Part shown: in pieces, positions 32,591 through 42,638 of the stretch
Position numbering within the stretch: position 1 is the stretch's first letter
How the letters are laid out: every line of letters begins with the position of its first letter
Assembly (NCBI RefSeq): GCF_900182835.1
Contig: NZ_FXUB01000004.1
Location: forward strand, 62,001-126,000
Source of the DNA: Desulfurobacterium pacificum
GTDB taxonomy: Bacteria > Aquificota > Aquificia > Desulfurobacteriales > Desulfurobacteriaceae
Direction: 5' to 3'
DNA: 64,000 nt
Position numbers and translations under genes: made by a program
The notes under the pieces: generated by a model
Database searches by the model: none
Told to the model about the DNA's origin: nothing
What the model saw: only the letters and a program-made list of their open reading frames with translations

Positions 32591-33667
32591 ATGAAAAACC
32601 TCTCAGAACTACGAGAAGAAATAGACAGAATAGATAAAGAGCTGTTAATCCTTTTAAATAGAAGGGCAAAATTAGCCCAAGAAGTAGGCGAAATTAAAAA
32701 GAAAAAAGGACTCCCTTTTTACGTTCCAGGTAGAGAAGCCAAAATTCTTTCCCACCTTGAAGAACTCAATCAGGGACCTCTACCACCAGAAAGCATAAGA
32801 GCAATATTTAGAGAAATAATCTCCGCCTGCAGAGCTTTAGAAGAACCAACAAAGGTTGCATTTTTAGGACCTCAAGCGACCTTCACCCACTTAGCAGCAT
32901 TACGCCACTTCGGAACATCTTCAGATTTAAGACCAATGGACTCTATAAACGAAGTTTTTGACGAAGTTGATAAAGGAAGAGTTGACTACGGCGTTGTCCC
33001 AATAGAAAACTCTATAGAAGGTATCGTAAACTACACAATAGATATGTTTTTAGACACAGACCTTAAAATAAGCGGCGAAATCTTCGTTTCAGTAAACTTA
33101 CACCTTATGAGCAAAGAACCCGAATTATCTAAAATAAAAAGAGTTCTTTCCCACCGCCACGCTATAGCACAGGCGAGAAAGTGGTTATCTGAAAATCTAC
33201 CCCACGTAGAAATAGAAGAGGTTTCAAGTACAGCAAAAGCTGCAGAAATAGCAAGCAAAGAGGAAGGAACTGCAGCAATAGCAAGTGAAGCAGCTGCTCT
33301 CCTCTACGACCTCAACATCTTAGCCAAAAACATTCAAGAACTTTCAAAAAACTATACCCGATTTTTAGTTATAGGAAAGAACGATTCAGAATTCCCCTCA
33401 GGAAGAGACAAAACGTCCGTAATGTTCAGCACAAAACACGTTGCAGGCGCTCTTTTTAAAGCCTTACAGCCTTTTGCTGTATACGACGTTAACCTGTCAA
33501 AGATAGAATCCCGTCCTACAAAGAAAAAACCCTGGGAATACGTATTCTTCGTTGACATAGAAGGTCATAGAAAAGAAGACAGAGTAGCCAAAGCTCTTGA
33601 TGAACTCAAAGAACACTGCAGTTTCTTCAAAATTTTAGGCTCTTATCCTGCAGGTTTTAAAGAGTAA
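32591..33667 (+). CDS. pheA: Bifunctional chorismate mutase / prephenate dehydratase (P-protein)
   Basis: Makes phenylpyruvate from chorismate in two steps. 358 residues: AroQ-type chorismate mutase at 1-85 (LREEIDRIDKELLILLNRRA), prephenate dehydratase at about 93-270 (FLGPQATFTHLA, NSIEGIVNYTID, and NYTRFLVIG with the TRF loop), and an ACT domain at 275-355 with GALFKAL and KIESRPTKKKPWEYVFF that binds Phe for feedback inhibition. It is followed by hisB 14 nt downstream. Confidence 0.96.
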   Translation: MKNLSELREEIDRIDKELLILLNRRAKLAQEVGEIKKKKGLPFYVPGREAKILSHLEELNQGPLPPESIRAIFREIISACRALEEPTKVAFLGPQATFTHLAALRHFGTSSDLRPMDSINEVFDEVDKGRVDYGVVPIENSIEGIVNYTIDMFLDTDLKISGEIFVSVNLHLMSKEPELSKIKRVLSHRHAIAQARKWLSENLPHVEIEEVSSTAKAAEIASKEEGTAAIASEAAALLYDLNILAKNIQELSKNYTRFLVIGKNDSEFPSGRDKTSVMFSTKHVAGALFKALQPFAVYDVNLSKIESRPTKKKPWEYVFFVDIEGHRKEDRVAKALDELKEHCSFFKILGSYPAGFKE

Positions 33668-33681
33668 TAGCGGAGGAAAAA

Positions 33682-34266
33682 TTGAGAGAAGCCGTTATAG
33701 AAAGGACAACAAAGGAAACTTCTGTGAAAATACTGATAAACTTGGACGGCAACGGCGTTTATGAAATAAAAACCGACATTCCGTTCCTCACTCACATGCT
33801 TGAACTATTCTCAAAACACTCCCTATTCAACCTTGAGGTAGAAGCCACAGGAGATGTAGACGTTGACCACCACCATCTAATAGAAGACGTTGGCATCGTT
33901 TTAGGAGAAGCTTTTAAAAAAGCATTAGGCGATAAAAAGGGAATTAACCGCTACGGCTTTTTCACTCTACCTATGGATGAAACCCTAATTGCATCTGCCG
34001 TTGACCTTTCCGGAAGACCCTACTTCGTTTATAAAGGCTTCCCTCAAAATGCAACCCTCAATGGAATAGAGTTTGACCTTTTCAGAGAATTCTGGAAATC
34101 TTTTGCCTTTTCCTGCATGTGCAACCTACACATTAACTGCCACTACGGACTAAACCTTCACCACATGGCTGAAGGAACCTTTAAATGCGTTGCAAGAGCT
34201 CTAAGAATGGCTGTTGAAATAAACAGCAGAGAAACCGGAATCCCTTCAACTAAAGGAAATCTATAA
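33682..34266 (+). CDS. hisB: Imidazoleglycerol-phosphate dehydratase
   Basis: Sixth step of histidine synthesis. 194 residues with the manganese-binding motifs DVDHHHLIEDVGIVLG and HHMAEGTFK, and LPMDETLIASAVDLSGRP between them. TTG start at 33682 with GGAGG nine bases upstream. Monofunctional, as expected for non-enteric bacteria. Other his genes are not near. Confidence 0.96.
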   Translation: MREAVIERTTKETSVKILINLDGNGVYEIKTDIPFLTHMLELFSKHSLFNLEVEATGDVDVDHHHLIEDVGIVLGEAFKKALGDKKGINRYGFFTLPMDETLIASAVDLSGRPYFVYKGFPQNATLNGIEFDLFREFWKSFAFSCMCNLHINCHYGLNLHHMAEGTFKCVARALRMAVEINSRETGIPSTKGNL

Positions 34267-34281
34267 TACAGGAGGAAATCA

Positions 34282-35583
34282 ATGAACGTTAGACGCTCAA
34301 AAGAACTCTTTGAAGAAGCGAAAAAGTACATACCAGGTGGAGTTAACAGTCCTGTAAGAGCGTTTAAATCTGTAGGTGATACCCCCAGATTTATAGCAAA
34401 AGCGAAAGGTTCTCACATCTGGGACGTTGACGGCAACGAATACATAGATTACGTCTGCTCCTGGGGACCAATGATTTTAGGGCACGCACACCCGTCTGTA
34501 GTTGAAGGCATAAAAGAACAGGCTGAAAAAGGAACAAGCTACGGCGCCCCCACAGAATTAGAAGTTAAATTAGCAAAAATGATTGTTGAAATGGTTCCTT
34601 CCGTTGAAAAGGTGAGAATGGTCAACTCAGGAACCGAAGCAACAATGTCAGCTATCAGATTGGCAAGAGGATATACAGGAAGAAATAAAGTCATAAAGTT
34701 TGAAGGCGGTTACCACGGTCACGTTGACGCTCTCCTTGTAAAAGCCGGTTCTGGTCTTACAACTTTCGGCGTTCCTACAAGTCCTGGCATTCCAGAAGAT
34801 TTTGCAAAACACACAATTACCGTTCCATTCAACGATATTGACGCTCTAAAAAAAGTTATAGATGAAGTCGGTAATGATGTTGCAGCTGTTATCATGGAAC
34901 CGGTGATGGCAAATGCAGGACTTATAATTCCAGAAGAAGGTTATCTTGAAAAAGTTAGAGAACTGACTGCAGAAAAAGGCATAGTCCTCATATTTGACGA
35001 AGTAATAACCGGATTTAGACTCTCCCCCGGTGGCGCTCAACAGTACTTCAATATTACTCCAGACCTCTCCTGCTTTGGAAAAATTATCGGTGGTGGACTA
35101 CCAGTAGGTGCTTTTGGTGGAAAGAAGGAAATAATGGACTATCTCGCACCGGAAGGACCTGTTTATCAAGCAGGAACGCTATCAGGTAACCCTCTTGCAA
35201 TGATTGCAGGTATCAAAACTCTTGAAGAACTGCAAAAGCCAGGTGTATACGAAAGCCTCAGAGAAAAAACAAACAAACTATCTGAAGGTTTAAAGGAAGC
35301 CGCAAAGAAAGCAGGCATTTACGACAAACTCTGCTTCAAACAGATAGAAAGTATCTCTATCGTTTACTTCACCAATAAGGACGTCAAGAACTATCAAGAT
35401 GCCTTAACCTCAAATACCGAAGCCTACGCCGTCTTTTTCAGAAAGATGTTAGAACAGGGCGTTTACCTTGCACCTTCTCAGTTTGAAGTTGCATTTATGT
35501 CAACAGCCCACACAGAAGAGGATATAGAAAAGACCATCAAAGCTGCAGAAGTTGCTTTCAAAGAAGCTGCTAATTTGCTTTAA
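34282..35583 (+). CDS. hemL: Glutamate-1-semialdehyde 2,1-aminomutase
   Basis: PLP enzyme that makes 5-aminolevulinate for tetrapyrroles (needed by the haem-rich cytochrome at 51.8-56.3 kb). 433 residues. The PLP lysine is in [18 protein letters not shown], the binding Asp in [10 protein letters not shown], and GSGTEA-type loop [17 protein letters not shown] follows the start [11 protein letters not shown]. Normal length, good AGGAGG site upstream. Confidence 0.97.
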   Translation: MNVRRSKELFEEAKKYIPGGVNSPVRAFKSVGDTPRFIAKAKGSHIWDVDGNEYIDYVCSWGPMILGHAHPSVVEGIKEQAEKGTSYGAPTELEVKLAKMIVEMVPSVEKVRMVNSGTEATMSAIRLARGYTGRNKVIKFEGGYHGHVDALLVKAGSGLTTFGVPTSPGIPEDFAKHTITVPFNDIDALKKVIDEVGNDVAAVIMEPVMANAGLIIPEEGYLEKVRELTAEKGIVLIFDEVITGFRLSPGGAQQYFNITPDLSCFGKIIGGGLPVGAFGGKKEIMDYLAPEGPVYQAGTLSGNPLAMIAGIKTLEELQKPGVYESLREKTNKLSEGLKEAAKKAGIYDKLCFKQIESISIVYFTNKDVKNYQDALTSNTEAYAVFFRKMLEQGVYLAPSQFEVAFMSTAHTEEDIEKTIKAAEVAFKEAANLL

Positions 35584-35598
35584 AAGAGGACAAAAAGC

Positions 35599-35808
35599 GT
35601 GGGTAAACTTAAAGACTACATAGAAAGAACTTCTTACATGATGGTGGGGGTGCAGTTCGCCCTCTCCATCATTATTGGATTAGTAATTGGCTATTATCTT
35701 GACAAGTGGTTGAAAACTTTCCCTCTAATGACAATATTTTGGTTGCTGATAGGATTTGCTGCAGGACTGAAAAACCTTTACAGGGAACTTAAAAAGGTAG
35801 CAAAGTGA
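35599..35808 (+). CDS. atpZ: AtpZ/AtpI-type F1Fo assembly protein
   Basis: 69 residues from GTG 35599. Two membrane helices, LSIIIGLVIGYYLDKWL and TIFWLLIGFAAGLKNLYR, match the AtpZ/AtpI (UncI) family that helps insert magnesium or assemble Fo. It is the first of four atp genes and overlaps the next by 4 nt. Confidence 0.8.
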   Translation: MGKLKDYIERTSYMMVGVQFALSIIIGLVIGYYLDKWLKTFPLMTIFWLLIGFAAGLKNLYRELKKVAK

Positions 35809-36209
35809 AAGAAGTAGATTTAAGCTATTTTGAACGTTTCATTAAGAAGCTAATATGGATAGAACTTTTTCTATTTTCAGCAGTTTTTCTCTTTTTATTC
35901 ATACTAAATTTTGACAAAACGTTCTTACTATCCTTTATAGTAGGTTTTCTACTATCTGTTATTGACTATTACTTGTTGATGAAGTATTCCAAATCAGTAC
36001 CTTATCACGTTTTAAAAGGAATTTATCCGAAAACCGGCTTTCTGTGGCGCTTTTTGATAATAACGGGATTACTTTTAATAAGCATTTCTTTATTTACTCG
36101 TATAAACTTCTTTGCTATAATTCTGGCGGTCGTAACAGCTACAGTAGGGCTTTTTATTGCAACTCTAAAACACAGCAGGGAGAGAGGAGAATGGAAGGAA
36201 GCATCATAA
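35805..36209 (+). CDS. atpI: ATP synthase I-like membrane protein
   Basis: 134 residues with four hydrophobic helices (about 14-32, 38-55, 73-90, 94-115) and short loops, typical of the ATP synthase subunit I family. It is cotranscribed between the AtpZ-like gene and atpB and overlaps both (4 and 19 nt). The helical pattern and context support the call; sequence signals are weak. Confidence 0.72.
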   Translation: MKEVDLSYFERFIKKLIWIELFLFSAVFLFLFILNFDKTFLLSFIVGFLLSVIDYYLLMKYSKSVPYHVLKGIYPKTGFLWRFLIITGLLLISISLFTRINFFAIILAVVTATVGLFIATLKHSRERGEWKEAS

Positions 36210-36862
36210 AGATTGTTGGTGTACCTGATTTCGTTACTATGACCTGGCTTATGATGGCTGTTGTTTTAGTTTTCGCGTACATATTAGGCAGAAATTTACG
36301 TAAATTCCCAGACAGAATCCAATTTGTCTTTGAATCTTTAACCTCATTCATCGTATATACCCTTGAAGATGCAATGGGAAGCTACGGAAGAAAGTTCTTC
36401 CCTCTCATAGCTGGACTTGCCATGTTCATCTTAATCGGTAACTTAATGGGACTTATACCTGGTTTCGTTCAGCCTACAGCTAACCTCAACACGACGCTGG
36501 CATTAGCTATTATTTCTTTCTTGGTCTACAACTACGAGGGTATCAAAAAACATGGGCTCATCAACTATATCAAGCACTTTGCAGGTCCAGTTCCATGGAT
36601 GGCACCGATAATGTTCCCAATAGAAGTCGTTTCTCACCTTTCACGTATATTATCGCTCTCTTTCCGTTTGTTCGGAAACATGTTTGGCGACGAAATGGTC
36701 GTTTTAGTTGCTCTTATGCTTGTTCCATTCTTAGTTCCAGTAGCAGGTGAGTTCATAGTATTCGCTAACAGTATCCTGCAAACGTTTATCTTCTGTATCC
36801 TTACAGTAGTTTACATCGCTACAGCAATAGAAGAACACGAAGAGGAGCACGTAGGTTATTAA
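36191..36862 (+). CDS. atpB: ATP synthase Fo subunit a
   Basis: Forms the proton half-channels beside the c-ring. 223 residues from ATG 36191 (GAGGAG just before). The essential Arg is in LSLSFRLFGNMFGDEMV, preceded by PIEVVSHLSRIL. The longer frame open to 36044 has no ribosome site and would cover most of atpI. The protein is short, as in other deep-branching bacteria. Confidence 0.95.
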   Translation: MEGSIIKIVGVPDFVTMTWLMMAVVLVFAYILGRNLRKFPDRIQFVFESLTSFIVYTLEDAMGSYGRKFFPLIAGLAMFILIGNLMGLIPGFVQPTANLNTTLALAIISFLVYNYEGIKKHGLINYIKHFAGPVPWMAPIMFPIEVVSHLSRILSLSFRLFGNMFGDEMVVLVALMLVPFLVPVAGEFIVFANSILQTFIFCILTVVYIATAIEEHEEEHVGY

Positions 36863-36867
36863 AATAG

Positions 36868-37227
<360 letters not shown>

Positions 37228-37247
37228 TTCTTACAGAAGAGAATTGG

Positions 37248-37279
37248 CGGGCAGGTTTGCGAACCTGCCCGTTTTTTTT
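37248..37279 (+). terminator. Rho-independent terminator after atpE
   Basis: CGGGCAGGTT/AACCTGCCCG 10-bp stem with a short TGCG loop and at least eight T residues after it. It ends the hemL-atp unit and lies against the convergent gene at 37283. Confidence 0.9.
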
Positions 37280-37282
37280 ATT

Positions 37283-37783
37283 TCAATCTCTATGCCAGAA
37301 AACTCTTGCTAACTTTTCACCTTCGTTATACTTAACTTCAAACTCTCCTTTAAATGCTTTATTAACTGCTTCTCCTATATGCCTTGCAAGGTGTTCACTG
37401 GTAGTTGCTATTTCGGTTGTTCCATCTTCTTTCTCCTCTATCCATAAAATCCTCTGAAGCGGTCTTAAAGACATAACCTCATCAACAACGTTCTTTATTC
37501 TGTTAAGAATTTCCTCTTTATGTTCTTCAAAGAACTTACCGGAAAGATATACAAAACCACTCGGATACTTATCCCTTTTACGTCTACATGCAGGGCATAA
37601 AGCCTTATTAACCTCTTTAGAAAGCGGCTCTTTTAACTGCTCGGGCCACTGCCATCTACCGTTCTTAAAAACAGCTCCACACTCTTCACACACAGTTGGT
37701 TCTGGGTATTTCTTCTTTTCGTAGTAAGGGTTATCACTCTCCCAAACGTATTCTTTTCTGCCTGCGGGAACGTATCCTCCCAT
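37283..37783 (-). CDS. BCAM0308-family zinc-ribbon protein
   Basis: 166 residues from ATG 37783 (GGAGG upstream). A treble-clef-like zinc site is formed by VCEECGAVFKNGRWQWP and LCPACRRKRDKYPSG. A C-terminal alpha-beta part contains LWIEEKEDGTTEIATTSEHLA and RHIGEAVNKAF (in short). Family members resemble NMD3-like ribosome-export zinc domains, but the bacterial function is unknown. It is separated from mnmD by 58 bp. Confidence 0.7.
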   Translation of the reverse strand: MGGYVPAGRKEYVWESDNPYYEKKKYPEPTVCEECGAVFKNGRWQWPEQLKEPLSKEVNKALCPACRRKRDKYPSGFVYLSGKFFEEHKEEILNRIKNVVDEVMSLRPLQRILWIEEKEDGTTEIATTSEHLARHIGEAVNKAFKGEFEVKYNEGEKLARVFWHRD

Positions 37784-37841
37784 AGTTTCCTCCATGTTGT
37801 TTATTTTCTACTTTTTAATTTAGGTCTTTTCCGCCAGATTT

Positions 37842-38690
37842 TCAGAATAGGCATTCAAAAACTGCTTGTTTTCCAATAAGATATTCACATCCCTTTTTTC
37901 TGTTCTTTATCAGGTCAGGAGAATCACGTAAATCTGGGTCTCTATACGGAACTGCTTTTTTCCTTTTTATTTTTTCTTCTGTTTCAAAAAGTGGAGAAGC
38001 AACAGTAGAAGGTGTCTTTCTACCTAAAACAACGCCGTTCCTCACACCGAAACCTGCCATCATTAAAGCTCTTCTAACCGCTGAAGAGGTTGAATAGGTA
38101 ACTAATATTCCGTCTTCTTTACAGATTTTTCTTTCTAAAAGAAAAACCTCGTAGGTCCACAGTTCTGGATTTACTTTGGGTGAAAATGGGTCGTGAAAGA
38201 TGGCGTCTGCGAACTCAATATATCGCTGAGCAAAACGTTTCAGGAAATCTCTTGCTTCACCCACAAAGACTTTTACGGAAACCTGTGGAATAAAACAGTT
38301 TAGCGTTAAAAATCCACCCTCCACCTTCCTGTTCTTCAAAATTTCCCTTAAAACCCACTTCCACTTCTCAAAGCGGTGCCAGGGGATTTTCAGAGAATTC
38401 TCTATAACCCTTATATCTCTTTCAACTCCAACTATTCTTACCCTTGCTTCAGGATTTTCTCTAAAAACCGTATCCAAAAAAGCAACGGTGTTGTAACTCA
38501 ACCCAAAACAGAAATCAAAAAGGTTAAAACGCCCCCTATCCTTTACTTTTTCAGAAACTTTAGCAGGAACGCAAAACTTTTCTACAGCCTCCCTGAAAGC
38601 TCCGGCAGTAACGGAATGATACGGCTCTTTAAACTTCTCAGAGAAAAACGTTAAGGAACCATCCTCTGTCTTTACAATTCTTACAGTCAA
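37842..38690 (-). CDS. mnmD: MnmC-like methyltransferase, single domain (MnmD, DUF752)
   Basis: Final methylation of aminomethyl-uridine at the wobble position of tRNAs. 282 residues with only the methyltransferase half; the FAD domain of E. coli MnmC is missing, as in Aquifex. The signature IFHDPFSPKVNPELWT is complete and the SAM loop is LFDFCFGLSYNT. TYSTSSAVRRAL and GVVLGRKTPSTVAS are family segments. It overlaps hepT2 by 4 nt. Confidence 0.9.
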   Translation of the reverse strand: MTVRIVKTEDGSLTFFSEKFKEPYHSVTAGAFREAVEKFCVPAKVSEKVKDRGRFNLFDFCFGLSYNTVAFLDTVFRENPEARVRIVGVERDIRVIENSLKIPWHRFEKWKWVLREILKNRKVEGGFLTLNCFIPQVSVKVFVGEARDFLKRFAQRYIEFADAIFHDPFSPKVNPELWTYEVFLLERKICKEDGILVTYSTSSAVRRALMMAGFGVRNGVVLGRKTPSTVASPLFETEEKIKRKKAVPYRDPDLRDSPDLIKNRKKGCEYLIGKQAVFECLF

Positions 38691-39076
38691 TCTCCAACCC
38701 TATCGGCAAGAGTCTGAAAAAGCCTTTCAAAAGCCCCCAAATAAAACCTTTTCACCCTTTCAAAAATTTCTCTGGAAGTTTCAAAACTATAAAGACGAGA
38801 AGAGGTATTCCTGTCTGACAACATTTGAAGCCAGAGTTTTTCATTCTCTACCAACTCGGCAGCGTAAGCTTCCTTTAAACAACCCTTTGGCGACCTGCAC
38901 TCAATCCCCTCATCTTCCAAAAATGCTTTTAGCGCCTTCCAAGCCTGTTCAAAGGTAAACTCAAAACGTTGAATGGCTCCATCTATCTCAAGCTCCGTTT
39001 CGGCACTCTCAACCGCTTCTCTCAACCTCTCAAGCGCATCGGAAAAATTCTTAAACTTTTTCTCTTTCCTCATCAT
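38687..39076 (-). CDS. HepT-like HEPN protein with degenerate catalytic motif
   Basis: 129 residues, same family as the gene at 4554 (DGAIQRFEFTFEQAWK). The key motif reads RNTSSRLY, that is RX4RXY: the RNase His is replaced by Arg (codon CGT, one base from CAT), while the partner Tyr remains. The toxin RNase is therefore probably inactive, or the protein has another role. The upstream MntA-like gene is intact in its motif. It lies between mnmD and mntA2 with overlaps on both sides. Confidence 0.78.
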   Translation of the reverse strand: MMRKEKKFKNFSDALERLREAVESAETELEIDGAIQRFEFTFEQAWKALKAFLEDEGIECRSPKGCLKEAYAAELVENEKLWLQMLSDRNTSSRLYSFETSREIFERVKRFYLGAFERLFQTLADRVGD

Positions 39077-39368
39077 AAAGGACTATCCCTTCTTTTTCTA
39101 TCTTTTCCTTCAGATAATCAGGAACCTTATTCAAATCAACAACGTCAAACTTTAATAACGTATCAACCTCTTCATCTAAAATTTCTCTAATCAAAGCAGC
39201 GTTTTCAACGCCCTCCACAGCTAAATCTATATCCGAAACAGATGAAAAATCCCCCCTCGCCCGTGACCCGAAAAGAATAACCCTCTTCGGTTTGTCGTGT
39301 TTCAAAATAACCTTAACAATCTGCTCTACTAATTCTTTTCTCAAACCGGTTCTTTCTAACTCATTCAC
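39051..39368 (-). CDS. MNT-type nucleotidyltransferase, second MntA-like protein
   Basis: 105 residues with a full GSX10DXD motif ([19 protein letters not shown]) and a third acidic strand FDVVDL. It overlaps hepT2 by 26 nt and lon by 4 nt. Together with the damaged HepT partner, this module may be a decayed or re-purposed toxin-antitoxin pair. Its DNA holds the recurring A-run/C-run word at 39245-39256. Confidence 0.83.
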   Translation of the reverse strand: MNELERTGLRKELVEQIVKVILKHDKPKRVILFGSRARGDFSSVSDIDLAVEGVENAALIREILDEEVDTLLKFDVVDLNKVPDYLKEKIEKEGIVLYDEEREKV

Positions 39369-41755
39369 TTCTTCCTGCTTCCCTTCTTATAAAGGGCAAG
39401 TTCAAAAACAGGTTCAATCCTATCAACGAAAACTAACTTAACCTTTTTCTTGGCTTCTTCCGGCAGCTCTTCCATAACTTCTGCCCTGTTCTTCTCCGGA
39501 AGAACAACGGTTTTAGCTCCGTAACGCAGCGCCGCCAATATTTTCTCTTTTAATCCACCAACAGGCAGCACCTTGCCGCCTAAAGTAATTTCACCGGTCA
39601 TAGCCACTTCTTTCTTAACCTTTCTGCCGGTAAGTGCAGAGAGCATGGCAGTTGCAATGGTAATTCCAGCAGAAGGTCCATCTTTCGGTATTGCACCGGC
39701 AGGAACGTGAACGTGAATGTCTATCTTTGAAAAGTCCTTCTTTACCCCATACTTAGAAGCGTTAGCTTTAATAAAGCCCAGCGCAGCCTGTGCAGACTCC
39801 TTCATCACGTCGCCCAAACGCCCCGTCAGGATTAACCTTCCCGTCCCTTTCGTGACAACAGCCTCTATAAACAGAACGTCACCGCCAACAGGCGTCCAGG
39901 CAAGCCCCGTAGCTACACCAACTTCGTCCTCGCCGAGTTCAAGTTCAGGAATAAACTTCGGCGCTCCTAAAACTTTCTCTACAAGCTTTTTCGTTACCTT
40001 ATACTTTTTCTCCTTACCCTCACTTATCCACAGCGCCACCTTTCTGCAGATGGCAGCTATCTTCCTGTCTAAGTTTCTGACTCCCGCTTCACGGGTATAG
40101 TGCCTGATAATGTGAAGAATACCGGATTCCGTAAACTCTATATCCTTTTCCGTCAAAGCGTGATTCTTCATCTGTTTTGGAACTATGTAGCGCAGAGCTA
40201 TCTGAAGCTTTTCCTGTTCCGTATAGCCGGGGATGTTAAGAACTTCTAACCTGTCAAACAGAGGTTCAGGTATAGTATGAGGCGTATTGGCTGTTGCGAT
40301 GAACAGAACTTCTGAAAGGTCAAAAGGATGGTTGATGTAGTTATCAACGAATTCTCTGTTCTGTTCAGGGTCAAGAACTTCAAGCAGCGCTGCTGCAGGG
40401 TCACCCCTGAAGTCAGATGCCATCTTGTCTATTTCATCAAGAAGTATTACAGGATTCTTCGTTCCTGCCTTTCTCAAAGCCTGAATGATTTTGCCGGGCA
40501 TAGCACCAACGTAAGTTCTCCTGTGACCTCTTATCTCAGCTTCATCCCTCACGCCGCCCAAGGAAATCCTCACAAACTTCCTGCCTAAAGCCCTCGCAAT
40601 AGAGCGGGCAAGAGAGGTTTTACCGACACCCGGGGGTCCCACAAAACAAATCGTAGGCTGTTTAACCTCGCGAGATTTCTTTCTCCTCTTCTTTATGAGA
40701 GATTTAACGGCAAGGTATTCAAGAATTCTGTCTTTTAACTTTTCAAGGTCGTAGTGGTCTTCATCAAGTATCTTCTTGGCTCTTTCTATATCAAGCTTAT
40801 CTCTCGTTCTCTTATTCCACGGAAGCTCTATCATCCATTCAATCCAGGTTCTTAAAACGGCAGCCTCTGCAGATTCAGGGTGCATCTTCTCAAGTCGCGA
40901 AAGTTCCTTTAAAACAGACTCTTCAACCTCTTTCGGCATCTTCGCCTTTTTAATTTTTTCTCTATACTCCTCAATCTCCTTGCTCTTTTCCTCCTCTTCT
41001 CCTAACTCTTTCCTGATAGCTCTGAGTTGCTGGCGTAAGAAATATTCCCGCTGCTCTTTTTCCATAGATTCGCGGGCTTTTGTCCTTATAAGCTCCTGAA
41101 TCTCAAGAACTTTTATCTCATGCTCCAATTTCTCGCTTATCTTCTTTAGTCTCTCAATAGGGTCAACGGTTGAAAGAATGTCTATTGCCTCTTCCGTAGA
41201 AAGGTCAAGCTGACCGGCTATAAGGTCTGCAAGTCTGCCGGGGTCTTCTATAGAACGGAGTATCGCTACCATATCAGGTGGAATCTGCTTACCTAAGGCA
41301 ACTACTCTTTCTATCTGGTCTTTAACCAACTTAACTAAGGCTTCTTCCTCCAGAGTCTGAGGAACGTATTCGCCCTCCAAAAGGTGTTCAACCACAGCTT
41401 TAAAGTGGTTATCTTCAAACTTCAGCTCTTTTAACCTTGCCCTTCCCAGACCCTGAACCAGAATCTTTACCCTGCCGTCGCCCATCTTCATCGCTTTTAA
41501 AATGACGGCAACAGTTCCAACGTCGTAAAGGTCTTCCCTTGTAGGCTCTTCAATCTCTTTGTCCTTCTGGGTCACTAAAAAGATGAGTTTATGCTCCTTC
41601 AAAGCTTCTTCTATCGCGTTGAGGGAGAACGGTCTTCCAACGAAAAGAGGCGCAATCATCATCGGAAAAACAACGACATCCCTCAAAGGAAGAACAGGAA
41701 GCTCTTCAGGAAACTTCATCTCTCCCATCTGTTTATTTTGAACCATTTCTCCCAT
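39365..41755 (-). CDS. lon: ATP-dependent protease Lon
   Basis: 796 residues. N-terminal substrate domain (about 15-210, [16 protein letters not shown]), AAA+ module with Walker [16 protein letters not shown] (about 368) and Walker B ILLDEIDK, and a Ser-Lys protease domain with KDGPSAGI. Degrades damaged proteins and short-lived regulators, including antitoxins in other species, which is notable next to mntA2/hepT2. The start at 41755 gives a short [13 protein letters not shown] leader; a start at the later Met before KFPEELP is also possible. Confidence 0.96.
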   Translation of the reverse strand: MGEMVQNKQMGEMKFPEELPVLPLRDVVVFPMMIAPLFVGRPFSLNAIEEALKEHKLIFLVTQKDKEIEEPTREDLYDVGTVAVILKAMKMGDGRVKILVQGLGRARLKELKFEDNHFKAVVEHLLEGEYVPQTLEEEALVKLVKDQIERVVALGKQIPPDMVAILRSIEDPGRLADLIAGQLDLSTEEAIDILSTVDPIERLKKISEKLEHEIKVLEIQELIRTKARESMEKEQREYFLRQQLRAIRKELGEEEEKSKEIEEYREKIKKAKMPKEVEESVLKELSRLEKMHPESAEAAVLRTWIEWMIELPWNKRTRDKLDIERAKKILDEDHYDLEKLKDRILEYLAVKSLIKKRRKKSREVKQPTICFVGPPGVGKTSLARSIARALGRKFVRISLGGVRDEAEIRGHRRTYVGAMPGKIIQALRKAGTKNPVILLDEIDKMASDFRGDPAAALLEVLDPEQNREFVDNYINHPFDLSEVLFIATANTPHTIPEPLFDRLEVLNIPGYTEQEKLQIALRYIVPKQMKNHALTEKDIEFTESGILHIIRHYTREAGVRNLDRKIAAICRKVALWISEGKEKKYKVTKKLVEKVLGAPKFIPELELGEDEVGVATGLAWTPVGGDVLFIEAVVTKGTGRLILTGRLGDVMKESAQAALGFIKANASKYGVKKDFSKIDIHVHVPAGAIPKDGPSAGITIATAMLSALTGRKVKKEVAMTGEITLGGKVLPVGGLKEKILAALRYGAKTVVLPEKNRAEVMEELPEEAKKKVKLVFVDRIEPVFELALYKKGSRKK

Positions 41756-41760
41756 CGTTT

Positions 41761-42630
41761 TTACTCCTGTTCTTTTAGTTTTCTCTTCAATAGCTCAAGG
41801 AACGGTTCCCTTAAATCTTCCCTTTCAAGTGCAAAGTCAACGGTAGCCTCTAAAAATCCGAGCTTATTACCTGTATCGTATCTCCTGCCTTCCATAACTT
41901 TGGCATATATAGCTTCCCTTTCACCTAAGATATTTATACCATCTGTAAGCTGAATCTCTCCGCCCCTGCCTTTAGGTGTTCTCCTCAGAGCGTCAAATAT
42001 GCCTGGCGTGAGTATGTATCTACCGGTAATGGCAAAGCAGGAAGGCGCTTCTTCAACAGCCGGTTTCTCTATCAGCGTATCAACCTTGAACGTTCCGCTT
42101 TCTATCTCTCTGCCGCCAATAATTCCATACTTGCTGACATCTTCCTTCGCAACTTCCTGGACGCCTAAAACGGAACATCTATACCTTTCAAAGACATCCA
42201 TAAGCTGCTTTATGGCAGGCGGTTCAGAAACCATAACGTCGTCACCTAAAAGAACGGCAAACGGCTCGTTACCAACCGCCGGTTCCGCCGTTAGAATGGC
42301 ATGCCCCAGTCCCAGCGGCTCTTTCTGACGTATATAGATAATGTCAGCTAATTCAGAAATCTCTTTTACCATTTTCAACAGTTCAAGCTTACCCTTTTCC
42401 TCTAAAGCCCTCTCAAGCTCTAAGTTTCTGTCAAAGTGGTCTTCTATCGCTCTCTTATGCCTTCCGGTAACGAAAATTATCTGCTTTATCCCCGCTTCTA
42501 CCGCTTCTTCAACTATGTATTGAATTACAGGCTTATCAACCAAAGGAAGCATCTCTTTAGGCTGCGCCTTTGTCGCCGGTAAAAATCTCGTTCCAAGCCC
42601 CGCTACGGGAATTACTGCCTTTCTTATCAT
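41761..42630 (-). CDS. galU: UTP-glucose-1-phosphate uridylyltransferase
   Basis: Makes UDP-glucose for cell-surface polysaccharide. 289 residues from ATG 42630 (GTAGGAGGAAAG just before, about 4-6 nt spacing). Nucleotide loop [20 protein letters not shown] and [22 protein letters not shown] are standard. An in-frame ATG at 42651 would overlap the rlmI stop and is less likely. It is separated from lon by 5 nt. Confidence 0.95.
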   Translation of the reverse strand: MIRKAVIPVAGLGTRFLPATKAQPKEMLPLVDKPVIQYIVEEAVEAGIKQIIFVTGRHKRAIEDHFDRNLELERALEEKGKLELLKMVKEISELADIIYIRQKEPLGLGHAILTAEPAVGNEPFAVLLGDDVMVSEPPAIKQLMDVFERYRCSVLGVQEVAKEDVSKYGIIGGREIESGTFKVDTLIEKPAVEEAPSCFAITGRYILTPGIFDALRRTPKGRGGEIQLTDGINILGEREAIYAKVMEGRRYDTGNKLGFLEATVDFALEREDLREPFLELLKRKLKEQE

Positions 42631-42638
42631 CTTTCCTC

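Noticed and set aside
36044-36862. Subunit a starting at 36044
   Set aside because: Would overlap atpI by 166 nt and lacks a ribosome site; ATG 36191 has GAGGAG before it.
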